40,807 bases of DNA from Candidatus Gastranaerophilales bacterium (GTDB lineage Bacteria > Cyanobacteriota > Vampirovibrionia > Gastranaerophilales > Gastranaerophilaceae), in assembly GCA_947624665.1 (NCBI GenBank), contig CANQLK010000002.1, positions 1 to 40,807 of the forward strand. The letters are read 5' to 3'. The notes beneath the pieces were generated by a model. It made no database searches. It was given only the letters and a program-made list of their open reading frames with translations, and was not told the DNA's origin. Shown one piece after another: positions 26,545 to 34,531 of the stretch (its first letter is position 1; the number at the start of each line of letters is the position of its first letter). The position numbers and the translations under genes were made by a program.

Positions 26545-26853
26545 TTGCAAATTTCAAAAATCCAAACAAATCCAACCGTATATAAAAAAAATAATTTTAA
26601 AGGGAATGATAATAAATTTGTTCCCAAAACAAAGGCAGGCAAATATATAGACAGATTTGTTAAAAATGCAGCCGAATCTACTCCCGTATTTTTGGGAATG
26701 GCAGCTATTTGGGCTTTTTATGATAAATCAGCGTTAAATGTAAATTTTAAAAAAGCTTTTTCCGATAACATAAAAAAATTTTTTATGCCCATGTTAGTTG
26801 TTTCTTCAGCATTTTTATCTTATATTGATAACAGAGATGAAAAAAAGAGATAG
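26545..26853 (+). CDS. small membrane protein with N-terminal NFKG tract
   Basis: A 102-residue unknown that starts with TTG at 26545, one base after the ribD stop, with AAAGGA 8 bases upstream. The first 20 residues (MQISKIQTNPTVYKKNNFKG) share the short [S/N]FK[K/G] tract seen at 3158 and 8378. A hydrophobic segment at about 46-62 (PVFLGMAAIWAFYDKSAL) and another at 82-93 (FFMPMLVVSSAFLSY) suggest two membrane passes. The charged C-terminus ends DNRDEKKR. Position suggests co-transcription with ribD. No function can be given. Confidence 0.72.
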   Translation: MQISKIQTNPTVYKKNNFKGNDNKFVPKTKAGKYIDRFVKNAAESTPVFLGMAAIWAFYDKSALNVNFKKAFSDNIKKFFMPMLVVSSAFLSYIDNRDEKKR

Positions 26854-26890
26854 TTTTACACTTTGATGATTTTGATAACGGAATTGAATT

Positions 26891-28492
26891 ATGGAACAAG
26901 ATATAAATGAAAAACTGTATAATTTACAAAAGAATGTACTTGAACTTCACAATTTATTTGATTTAAACATGTTGGCAAATCAGTCACATTCGGTTGAAGA
27001 TTTGCTTTCGAAAGTATCATTGCTGATAAAGAATTCTGTTAATGTTAAGAATTTAAGATTTTTTATATTTAGTAACGGAATGTTTCAAACGAAAAGTATA
27101 GCAACCAATACGGATTTGCATTTTGAATTTCCCGCCGAGAATGCACCGTTTTTGCAAAACGAAAATGAAGGACTGATAAAAATTACCAATAATGACGGGA
27201 GTCCGATATATAAAACTTTCTGGGTTACATATAAACTTAGAGAACTTGAAAGTGAATATATGAAAGTTTTTTATGTTGAAGATGTTCCGTTTTGCATTTG
27301 CAGTATAGGCAAAAAAGAAGATAACAGTGATTTTAACGAAGACGATTTTAAATATTTAAACCAGATTTTTAACTGCATTGAACCTATTTTAAGGAAATTT
27401 ATCAAAAATAAAGAACAAGAAAACAAAATTATGGAGTTGAATAAAACAATCCATAATCTTTCTATTTTGTATAATATCTCTCAGGCAGTAAATTTTATCG
27501 ATGACTTAAAAAGGCTGATAAGCGTAATATTAGATAAAGCAATAACAACCGTAAATGCAGAAAAAGGCTCATTAATGCTGTATGATTCATCCGATAATAC
27601 GCTGCAAGTTAAAGTTGTATACGGACTTAAAGATAAAAAAGCGGAAGATGATATAAACAACGGTATAATAGAATGCAGTAAAATAGAGCCGAACAGCGGA
27701 ATTGCAGGAAAAGTATTTACCGAAAAGAAATCCATAATAACAAACCTTGGAGGTAAAGACCCGAGATTCAGCCAATTTAAAGGTGAAGCAAAGGTTTCAT
27801 CTTTAATCTGCGTACCTTTAATAGCTAAAGGCGAATGTATAGGAATTATTAATATTACAAACAAGAAAAACGGTAAACTGTTTAACAAAAAGGATTTGGA
27901 ATTCGTTGAAGCATTAGCTAATCAGGCTTCTATTGCCGTTGATAATGCTCAATTATATGAATTAGCAACAAAAGACGGTTTAACTAAATTATACATCCGC
28001 AGACACCTGTTTAATTTGCTTGAAGCAGAAATTAAAAGAGTAGAAAGATATCATCACGTATTATCCGTCTTGATGATGGATATAGATGATTTCAAAAAAG
28101 TTAACGATACATACGGACATTTAGTAGGTGACATGGTTTTAAAAGAAATAGCAAATGCTATTCAAAAAACGGTAAGGCATGTTGATATCCCCGCAAGATA
28201 CGGCGGTGAAGAATTTACTATAGTTCTGCCTGAAACAACCATTAATAACGCACTTACCATTGCCGAAAGATTAAGGAAAAAAATCAGCGAAATTTCAATA
28301 AAAATCGACGAAGAAAATACCGTAAGACCGACAATAAGTATAGGCGCAGCAGAATACCCCAATGCCGCCGATAACATGAACGATTTGATTGATGCCGCAG
28401 ATAAAGCTCTATACACTTCCAAAGAAAACGGCAAAAATTGTATCCACATGTATTTTGACAATAATATTACTAAATATTTAGATAAACAATGA
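26891..28492 (+). CDS. GAF-GGDEF diguanylate cyclase
   Basis: A 533-residue soluble signalling protein that should make cyclic di-GMP. The first about 180 residues may hold a degenerate GAF-like sensor (LLSKVSLLIKNSVNVKNL...), followed by a coiled coil and a clearer GAF domain at about 205-350 (AITTVNAEKGSLMLYD...SLICVPLIAKGECIGIINITN). The GGDEF domain starts near 365 (LATKDGLTKLYIRRHLF). The active site is GGEEF at 438-442, a functional variant. An RxxD inhibitory site (R429-D432) lies exactly five residues before it, so product feedback is expected. No membrane segment. It is 37 bases after the small NFKG protein and may be the last gene of that transcript. Confidence 0.94.
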   Translation: MEQDINEKLYNLQKNVLELHNLFDLNMLANQSHSVEDLLSKVSLLIKNSVNVKNLRFFIFSNGMFQTKSIATNTDLHFEFPAENAPFLQNENEGLIKITNNDGSPIYKTFWVTYKLRELESEYMKVFYVEDVPFCICSIGKKEDNSDFNEDDFKYLNQIFNCIEPILRKFIKNKEQENKIMELNKTIHNLSILYNISQAVNFIDDLKRLISVILDKAITTVNAEKGSLMLYDSSDNTLQVKVVYGLKDKKAEDDINNGIIECSKIEPNSGIAGKVFTEKKSIITNLGGKDPRFSQFKGEAKVSSLICVPLIAKGECIGIINITNKKNGKLFNKKDLEFVEALANQASIAVDNAQLYELATKDGLTKLYIRRHLFNLLEAEIKRVERYHHVLSVLMMDIDDFKKVNDTYGHLVGDMVLKEIANAIQKTVRHVDIPARYGGEEFTIVLPETTINNALTIAERLRKKISEISIKIDEENTVRPTISIGAAEYPNAADNMNDLIDAADKALYTSKENGKNCIHMYFDNNITKYLDKQ

Positions 28493-28545
28493 AATTTTGT
28501 AAATAATCATAAATATTTGGCACAAGCAAATAATCCTAAAAATAT

Positions 28546-28581
28546 TATTGCAATATAATTATAATAGTATATTGCAATAAA
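28546..28581. promoter_or_regulatory. 13-bp perfect inverted repeat with TATAAT in its loop, upstream of coaD
   Basis: TTATTGCAATATA (28546-28558) is the exact reverse complement of 28569-28581; the 10-base spacer holds TATAAT at 28561-28566. It ends 12 bases before the coaD ATG. A dyad covering a -10 region looks like an operator for a dimeric repressor. It has no T tail that would suit a terminator, although it could also cap the end of the diguanylate cyclase transcript. Confidence 0.5.
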
Positions 28582-28593
28582 AAGGTAAAAAGG

Positions 28594-29076
28594 ATGAAAA
28601 CGGCTATATATCCCGGAAGTTTTGATCCGATAACAAAAGGACATCTTGATGTTCTAAAAAGAGCTGCGGATATTTTTGATAAAGTAATCTTGGTCGTTTC
28701 CGTTAATGTTAACAAAAAAAGCTTTTTATCACTGGAAGATAAATTATCATTGATTAAAGAGTCTTGCAAAGACATAAAAAATGTTGAAGTGGACAGCTTT
28801 GACGGACTTACGATAGAATATGCAAAAAAAAGAAATGCAAATGTATTGATAAGAGGACTTAGAGCCGTTTCGGACTTCGAATACGAAATGCAGCTGTCAC
28901 AAGCAAACAGCGCTCTTTGCAATGATATTCACACCGTTTTTTTAATTACAAAACCCAAATACAATTTTATATCATCAGGTACGGTAAGGGAAATTGCGCT
29001 TATGAAAGGCGACGTTTCAAAATTCGTTCCCGAACCGGTTGCTAAATTTTTAGAATCCAAGTATACGAAAGGTTAA
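28594..29076 (+). CDS. coaD: phosphopantetheine adenylyltransferase
   Basis: CoaD (160 aa) joins 4'-phosphopantetheine and ATP to form dephospho-CoA, the fourth step of CoA synthesis. Family motifs are complete: YPGSFDPITKGHLD with the T/HxGH nucleotide site near residues 5-18, RGLRAVSDFEYEMQ (about 88-101), and the ISSGTVREI motif (about 127-135) that binds ATP. Length is typical of the bacterial hexameric enzyme. An AAGG ribosome site precedes the ATG. The next gene starts 4 bases after the stop, so coaD probably heads a coaD-coiled coil-dnaB transcript. Confidence 0.96.
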   Translation: MKTAIYPGSFDPITKGHLDVLKRAADIFDKVILVVSVNVNKKSFLSLEDKLSLIKESCKDIKNVEVDSFDGLTIEYAKKRNANVLIRGLRAVSDFEYEMQLSQANSALCNDIHTVFLITKPKYNFISSGTVREIALMKGDVSKFVPEPVAKFLESKYTKG

Positions 29077-29080
29077 AGTC

Positions 29081-29656
29081 ATGACAGAATTACGAATCAG
29101 TCATCTGATAGACGAAGCAGATGAATTATTAGATAATAAGTTCCATATAGGAAGTTATTGCTTGCTTATGAATACTGATGATATTCAGGATATTTTAAGC
29201 AAAATTCGTGCTATATTGCCTGAAGAAATTAAAACCGCAGAAATGATTTTAAAACGCAGAGATGATATCTATATGGAAGCTCAAAGCAGAGCCGACAGAA
29301 TACTCAGTGAAGCCCAAAATACAGCCTCTAACATCTTAAGCGAGTCCGAATTAATTAGAGCAGTCAGAGAAAAAGCAGCTAAAATTCAAGAACAAGTTAA
29401 AGAAAGCTGCGAAGAAATGAAAAATAAAGCGGCAGAAGAAGCCGAATCACTGAAAAGAGCTGCATTTAAAGAAGCTACAGAAACCAGAGAAGGTGCTAAA
29501 GCTTATGCCGAAGAAATTCTTAATAACTTGGAACACGATATTGATAAAATGCACAGGCATGTTAGAAGTTGTCAGGAATTTTTAGCTCAAAAAAAAGAAC
29601 AGGTAAGGGAACCTCTTACGGATATTAACGACAACATTAATAGAGTTGGCGCATAA
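29081..29656 (+). CDS. coiled-coil protein, possible Cdv3/DivIVA-like division protein
   Basis: A 191-residue, mostly helical protein without membrane segments. After a short N-terminal domain (MTELRISHLIDEADELLDNK split; about 1-50) comes a long Ala/Glu/Lys-rich coiled coil (about 55-165), reminiscent of ATP-synthase b subunits and DivIVA-like proteins: ILKRRDDIYMEAQSRADRIL..., with repeated EAxxxAxxIL heptads. It lies 4 bases after coaD. In Synechocystis, as I recall, the DivIVA-like division protein Cdv3 (slr0848) is the neighbour of coaD, and the helical pattern here is similar. Assignment as a Cdv3 relative is therefore plausible but rests on context and coiled-coil pattern, which is easily mimicked. 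Confidence 0.75.
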   Translation: MTELRISHLIDEADELLDNKFHIGSYCLLMNTDDIQDILSKIRAILPEEIKTAEMILKRRDDIYMEAQSRADRILSEAQNTASNILSESELIRAVREKAAKIQEQVKESCEEMKNKAAEEAESLKRAAFKEATETREGAKAYAEEILNNLEHDIDKMHRHVRSCQEFLAQKKEQVREPLTDINDNINRVGA

Positions 29657-29686
29657 CATTAACAATTAAATATATAGGAAAATAAA

Positions 29687-31051
29687 TTGCCATCAAAAGT
29701 TATTAAAAAAACGGATACGGATACGCTGAAATTGCTGCCTCAAAGTATTGAGGCGGAAGAAGCCGTGCTTGGTGCCGTTCTTGTAAACCCCGTATCTATC
29801 GGAAGAGTTGTGGAATTCCTTAAACCTGACAGTTTTTATAAACCTGCACACAAATTAATCTATGAAGCCGTGCTTGAACTTTATAATAAAAATGAACCTG
29901 TTGATATAGTTACGGTTTCAGAGTTTTTAAGAAACAATGAAAACCTTGAAAAAGCAGGCGGAAGAGCTTATATTAATGATTTGGCTCTTAATGTCGTTAC
30001 TACGGCAAATGTGGAATTCTACGCAAAAATCATTCAGGAAAAAGAAATTAAACGTGCACTTATCAATGCGGGTTCCGAGATTGTTGCTATGTCTTATGAA
30101 AACGAAGAAACTTCCGCAGTGCTTGATAATGCTCAAAAACTGATATTCAACATAGCTTCACAAAAAGATACGGCTGAATTAATTCCTATTCAGGATTTGG
30201 TTGTTCAAAGTTATGAACAGATAGAGGACAGATATAATAACAAAGATGATTTGGTAGGTGTAACGACAGGCTTTTATGATTTAAACGCATTAACTTCAGG
30301 ACTACAAAAGTCAGATTTGATAATACTCGCAGCACGTCCATCCATGGGAAAAACGGCATTTGCGTTAAATCTTGCTCAAAATGTCGCTATGCAGGGGAAA
30401 AAAGGTGTTGCTATATTTTCTTTGGAAATGCCTAAGCAGCAGCTTGTAAAACGTATGTTATGTGCAGAAGCCGAGGTTGATACTCAAAGAATAACTTCAG
30501 GTCACATGCAGCCTAAGGATTGGGAAAAACTGGTTGATGCTATGACAAGATTATCCGATGCCAGAATTTATATTGATGATTCATCTGGCGTAACCGCAAC
30601 CGATATTAAAACAAGATGTAGAAGATTAATGATGGAGGAAAAAGACCTCGGTTTAATTGTTATTGATTATCTTCAGCTTATGGAAGGCGGAGGAAATCCT
30701 AATGACAGAAATCAGCAGATTTCCGCCATTTCCCGTTCGTTAAAAGGTCTTGCAAGAGAACTTGACGTTCCTATTATTGCACTCTCTCAATTATCAAGAC
30801 AGGTTGAACAACGCCCCGATAAGCGTCCAATGCTTTCGGATTTAAGAGATTCAGGTGCCATCGAGCAGGATGCCGATATTGTTGTTTTTATTTACAGAGA
30901 TGAATATTATAATAAAGATTCCGTAGAAAATAAGGGGAAGGCTGAAATTATTATTGCTAAACACAGAAACGGCCCTACGGGAACCATTGAATTATTATTT
31001 CAGTCTAATATTACCAAGTTTAAGAACAAAACCAAAACCACCGAATTTTAG
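29687..31051 (+). CDS. dnaB: replicative DNA helicase DnaB
   Basis: DnaB (454 aa) is the hexameric helicase at the replication fork. It starts with TTG at 29687; the usual family start (LPQSIEAEEAVLGAVL) follows closely, with AGGA 8 bases upstream. The N-terminal primase-interacting domain covers about 17-120. The RecA-like motor has Walker A ARPSMGKT at about 216-223, Walker B GLIVIDYLQLM, and DLRDSGAIEQDADIV with the arginine-finger region near the end (KHRNGPTGTIELLF). No intein or insertion is present, in contrast to many cyanobacterial dnaB genes. Its end overlaps the convergent folC end by 4 bases. Confidence 0.97.
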   Translation: MPSKVIKKTDTDTLKLLPQSIEAEEAVLGAVLVNPVSIGRVVEFLKPDSFYKPAHKLIYEAVLELYNKNEPVDIVTVSEFLRNNENLEKAGGRAYINDLALNVVTTANVEFYAKIIQEKEIKRALINAGSEIVAMSYENEETSAVLDNAQKLIFNIASQKDTAELIPIQDLVVQSYEQIEDRYNNKDDLVGVTTGFYDLNALTSGLQKSDLIILAARPSMGKTAFALNLAQNVAMQGKKGVAIFSLEMPKQQLVKRMLCAEAEVDTQRITSGHMQPKDWEKLVDAMTRLSDARIYIDDSSGVTATDIKTRCRRLMMEEKDLGLIVIDYLQLMEGGGNPNDRNQQISAISRSLKGLARELDVPIIALSQLSRQVEQRPDKRPMLSDLRDSGAIEQDADIVVFIYRDEYYNKDSVENKGKAEIIIAKHRNGPTGTIELLFQSNITKFKNKTKTTEF

Positions 31052-32277
31052 CTCTTTATGGTGTTATATATACTGCCTATCATATAAAGGCTTCCTGTTA
31101 TTACTTTTAATTCCTTTCTTTTTAAAACGCAAAGAAGGTCTTTTTCAGTTATCCTTTTTATATTTTTTAGATGCGTTACTTCGTTTATATATTGTTCAAA
31201 TTTTACCGCATTTTTATGATTAAACTCTAAAAAATATATTTCATCATTTTGATTAAAAAGAATTTGTGCAATTTTTTTATAGTCTTTAGTATTAATGGTA
31301 GAGTATATAAAAATCTTTTTTTCATCAGGGAAGTAGAAATCAAGATTTTTCTTAAGCTCTAAAGCACCATCGGGATTGTGCGCACCGTCGATTAATATAT
31401 TTTTTTCTTTGTTATATTCCAATCTTGCGCCCCATTTTATGCTTTTAAGTCCTTTTTTTAAATCAATTTTATAATTTAAGCTTTTCAAATAATCGCATGC
31501 CTTTAACACCAAAGCTGTATTCTGTTTTTGATACAGACCTAAAAGCGGAAATTCATATTCTTTTTTGTTAGTTATTAAAATATTCTTATTATCCTTAAAA
31601 ACTATTTCCGACTCTTTATTAACCGTAATCAATGTGGCTTTTTTATTTTCTGCGGTTTTTTTTATGACATTTATCCCCTTGTTTTTTGAAGAAACAATTA
31701 CTATAGAATTTTCTTTAATAATTCCCGCTTTTTCAAAAGCAATTTCATCTATGGAATTACCGAGTCTGTCCGTATGGTCAAGTGAAATTGATGTTATAAT
31801 TGATAAAACGGGATGTTTAGAAATATTTGTTGCATCAAATCTTCCTCCCAGTCCTGTTTCTATTATTGCAATATCTGTTTTGTTATCGAAAAAATATTTA
31901 AATGCGCATGCCGTTAAAATTTCAAATTCGGTTAAATTTATATTGTTTTTATCTGCTATTGAACAAATATTTTCAATGTATTTTGCGAAATCTTTTTTTA
32001 AAATATTCTTGTTATTGGTTTTAATTCGTTCCGTGTATTCGACCAAATGAGGACTTGTATATAAACCTGTTTTGTATCCAGAGCATTTTAAAATATTGGC
32101 TAAAATAGCGCAGACAGAACCCTTTCCGTTAGTTCCCGCTATATGAATTATTTTTATTTTATCTTGAGGATTTCCTAATAAAGCAAGAATTTTTCTAATT
32201 CTTTCTAAGCCGGGGTTAATATAAAATTTTTCCTGTGAAGTTAAAAGTTTTTTTGCATTGTTGTAGTTCATTATCAT
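31048..32277 (-). CDS. folC: folylpolyglutamate/dihydrofolate synthase
   Basis: FolC (409 aa) adds glutamate to dihydropteroate and to folates in the cytosol; it is a member of the Mur ligase superfamily. The P-loop is GTNGKGS at residues 48-54; GLGGRFDATN and HTDRLG are also family-typical, as is IDGAHNPDGA near 290. It begins at ATG 32277, 3 bases after murG, with a possible alternative ATG at 32271. It is the last gene of the murF-mraY-murD-ftsW-murG cluster. Co-transcription of a folate enzyme with wall synthesis is not required by pathway; it may simply reflect fusion of operons. Confidence 0.95.
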   Translation of the reverse strand: MIMNYNNAKKLLTSQEKFYINPGLERIRKILALLGNPQDKIKIIHIAGTNGKGSVCAILANILKCSGYKTGLYTSPHLVEYTERIKTNNKNILKKDFAKYIENICSIADKNNINLTEFEILTACAFKYFFDNKTDIAIIETGLGGRFDATNISKHPVLSIITSISLDHTDRLGNSIDEIAFEKAGIIKENSIVIVSSKNKGINVIKKTAENKKATLITVNKESEIVFKDNKNILITNKKEYEFPLLGLYQKQNTALVLKACDYLKSLNYKIDLKKGLKSIKWGARLEYNKEKNILIDGAHNPDGALELKKNLDFYFPDEKKIFIYSTINTKDYKKIAQILFNQNDEIYFLEFNHKNAVKFEQYINEVTHLKNIKRITEKDLLCVLKRKELKVITGSLYMIGSIYNTIKS

Positions 32278-32280
32278 AAA

Positions 32281-33399
32281 TCAGTTCTTTATAATACTTT
32301 TCAGTTGGCTGACTATATCAAGTGCAGGGTTATTTTTAGCTAGTTCTTTAGCTTTTTCGCTCATTTTTTGCAGAGTTTCACCATTATTTATTTCTTTAAT
32401 TTTATCAAGCAAATTTTCCTGATTGCATTCTGAATCTTCTAAATAAAGTGAAACCCCTTTTTCACACATTTCACGTGCATTTTTTCTTTGATGGTCTTGT
32501 GCTGCGTATGGATAGGGAATAAGTATTGAAGCTAAATTGCACTGAATAATTTCAGTTAAACTTAAAGAGCCCGCTCTTGCTATTACCATATCAGAAGCTT
32601 TTAACGGATAAACCATTTCATCAAAATACGGGCGCACCATTATGTTTTTATTATTTTTAAATTCGGGATAAACCGTTTCCAAATCAATAATAACTTCTTC
32701 ATATTTTTTCTTACCTGTTTGAAGAATTACATAAAAACCTAAATCTTCGGATAAAGTTTGTAAGATATTAACCATGGCGGAATTAATTGTTTTCGCGCCT
32801 TGAGAACCGCCCATGGCAAAAAGTACTTTTTTATCCGTTGGGATTTGAAGTTTTTCTCTTGCCTGTTGTTTTGTAACGGTAAAAAACGCTTCACGAACTG
32901 GATTTCCGTTACATATTATATCTTTTGATTTTAATACAGTTTTAGAGCTTTCAAAAGCAACGGAAACGATTTTTGCTTTAGGCGCTGCAAATTTGGAAAC
33001 TAATCCCGGAACGGAATCGCAATCGTGTATCATATAAGGCTTTTTCATCATGATTGCAGCCGTAACGATAGGTGCCGAAACGTATCCTCCTGTTGTAAAT
33101 ATCGCATCGGGGTTATATTTTTTTATGTATGATTTAGCTTTTAAAACTGCGAAAAAGAATTGTACTGCCCACTTTGGCATATCTATACTGATTTTTCTGG
33201 GCATGCCAGTAACTTTAACAGGCAGAAATTCAACCGCAGGGTAATTTTTGGCAATATCAAATTCAAGATTGTCGGGATTACCTATATAGTATATTTTTTC
33301 GGTATCATCTTGTTTTAGGAGATAATCTATAACAGTAAAAGCAGGATATATATGCCCGCCTGTTCCGCCGCCTGATATGAAATACGTTTTATTGGACAT
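32281..33399 (-). CDS. murG: UDP-GlcNAc:lipid I transferase MurG
   Basis: MurG (372 aa) adds GlcNAc to lipid I to form lipid II at the inner membrane face. The glycine-rich N-terminal loop GGGTGGHIYP (residues 10-19) is present, as is the C-domain loop AMGGSQGAKTIN and the UDP-GlcNAc site PYPYAAQDHQRKNA. The segment that usually reads HEQN..PG appears as HDCDSVPG, a substitution at a normally conserved motif. An 11-base overlap with ftsW upstream and 3 bases to folC downstream show a single transcript. Normal length. Confidence 0.95.
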   Translation of the reverse strand: MSNKTYFISGGGTGGHIYPAFTVIDYLLKQDDTEKIYYIGNPDNLEFDIAKNYPAVEFLPVKVTGMPRKISIDMPKWAVQFFFAVLKAKSYIKKYNPDAIFTTGGYVSAPIVTAAIMMKKPYMIHDCDSVPGLVSKFAAPKAKIVSVAFESSKTVLKSKDIICNGNPVREAFFTVTKQQAREKLQIPTDKKVLFAMGGSQGAKTINSAMVNILQTLSEDLGFYVILQTGKKKYEEVIIDLETVYPEFKNNKNIMVRPYFDEMVYPLKASDMVIARAGSLSLTEIIQCNLASILIPYPYAAQDHQRKNAREMCEKGVSLYLEDSECNQENLLDKIKEINNGETLQKMSEKAKELAKNNPALDIVSQLKSIIKN

Positions 33400-34531
33400 T
33401 TATCGGAAACCTTCTTATTCTTTTTTTAGAAATATTTAATAATATACCTATCATACACATGGTAATAAATAAAGAAGTACCGCCGTAGCTGATAAATGGC
33501 ATAGGTACACCTGTTGCAGGGAACATAGAGCTTGCAACTGCGATATTAATATATGCTTGAATACATATAGAAACGGTTATACCTGCGGAAAGGAGTTTAC
33601 CGAACAAGTCTTCACATTTGGCGGAGATTAAAAGACCTCTTTGAAGAAAAGCCAAAAACAGCCCGATAATAAGCAGGCAGCCTAAGAATCCGAATTCTTC
33701 CGCCCAAACGGCATAGATAAAGTCGGTATGACCTTCGGGGAGCCAGCCTAATTTTTGGCGGGAATTCCCGTAGCCTTCTCCGAAAAACCCTCCAGCTACA
33801 AAGGCAAGCATTGATTGTATTATGTTATAACCTGCCCCGTATGGATCGGATTCGGGATTTAACCATATCATTATTCTTTGCTTTTGGAAAGAGCGTAATG
33901 CAAAGCATAATCCGAATACGCCCATACCTATTGTACTTGCAATCAGTTTTATGCTTCCTCCCGCTATAAAGTACATATATAAAGAAGAAGCAGCCAATAT
34001 CATACACATACTTAAATTCGGCTGTTTAAATATAAATCCGAGCATTATAACAATGGGAATATAATATTTAAACATCTTGCCGTTAGTAATATTTATATCT
34101 TTGGAAAATGCACTGGAGAGCAATAACATAACTGCAAGTTTAGCAGCTTCGGACGGTTGAAATTGAATGGGACCTATTGTCAACCATCTTGTTGCACCGT
34201 TTACGGTTGTTCCTTTAAAGTGTACGGCTATTAATAGAACTATGATAATCCAAGCAAACGGAAGCGCAGCTCTATCTAAAACCTTATAGTTGAATCTGCT
34301 CAATGTAAACATGCCTATACAGCCCAATATAAACCATATAAACTGCCTTGATACAAAGAATGTAGAAGGAGCACCCTGCATTATACATTTTGGAGCACCT
34401 GCCGAAAATATTGCCAAAAATCCTACTATTATTAAAAACAGCACGATAAATACCAATGTCGTATCATAAGATGACAATATTACATTTTTATTTACTTGTT
34501 GTTCCGATTCATTATAGTTTGGATTTGACAT
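33389..34531 (-). CDS. ftsW: septal peptidoglycan glycosyltransferase FtsW
   Basis: FtsW (380 aa from this start) is the SEDS-family, ten-helix membrane enzyme that polymerises lipid II at the septum. The signature AVASSMFPATGVPMPFISYG (near the end) is clear. FKGTTVNGATRWL and QPSEAAKLAVML match the conserved loop and SEDS region. The reading frame is open back to 34639, but those extra residues lie over the end of murD; the ATG at 34531 (MSNPNYNE) gives a normal length and has GAGGAG 15 bases upstream, somewhat far. Placement among murD, murG favours FtsW over RodA. It overlaps murD by 20 bases and murG by 11. Confidence 0.93.
   Translation of the reverse strand: MSNPNYNESEQQVNKNVILSSYDTTLVFIVLFLIIVGFLAIFSAGAPKCIMQGAPSTFFVSRQFIWFILGCIGMFTLSRFNYKVLDRAALPFAWIIIVLLIAVHFKGTTVNGATRWLTIGPIQFQPSEAAKLAVMLLLSSAFSKDINITNGKMFKYYIPIVIMLGFIFKQPNLSMCMILAASSLYMYFIAGGSIKLIASTIGMGVFGLCFALRSFQKQRIMIWLNPESDPYGAGYNIIQSMLAFVAGGFFGEGYGNSRQKLGWLPEGHTDFIYAVWAEEFGFLGCLLIIGLFLAFLQRGLLISAKCEDLFGKLLSAGITVSICIQAYINIAVASSMFPATGVPMPFISYGGTSLFITMCMIGILLNISKKRIRRFPINVQ

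Noticed and set aside
28518..28560. TTGGCAC upstream of coaD as a sigma-54 promoter
   Set aside because: The downstream TTGC element does not fall at the required spacing.
31565..32050. 161-codon plus-strand frame inside folC
   Set aside because: Antisense to conserved FolC motifs and has no ribosome site or recognisable family.
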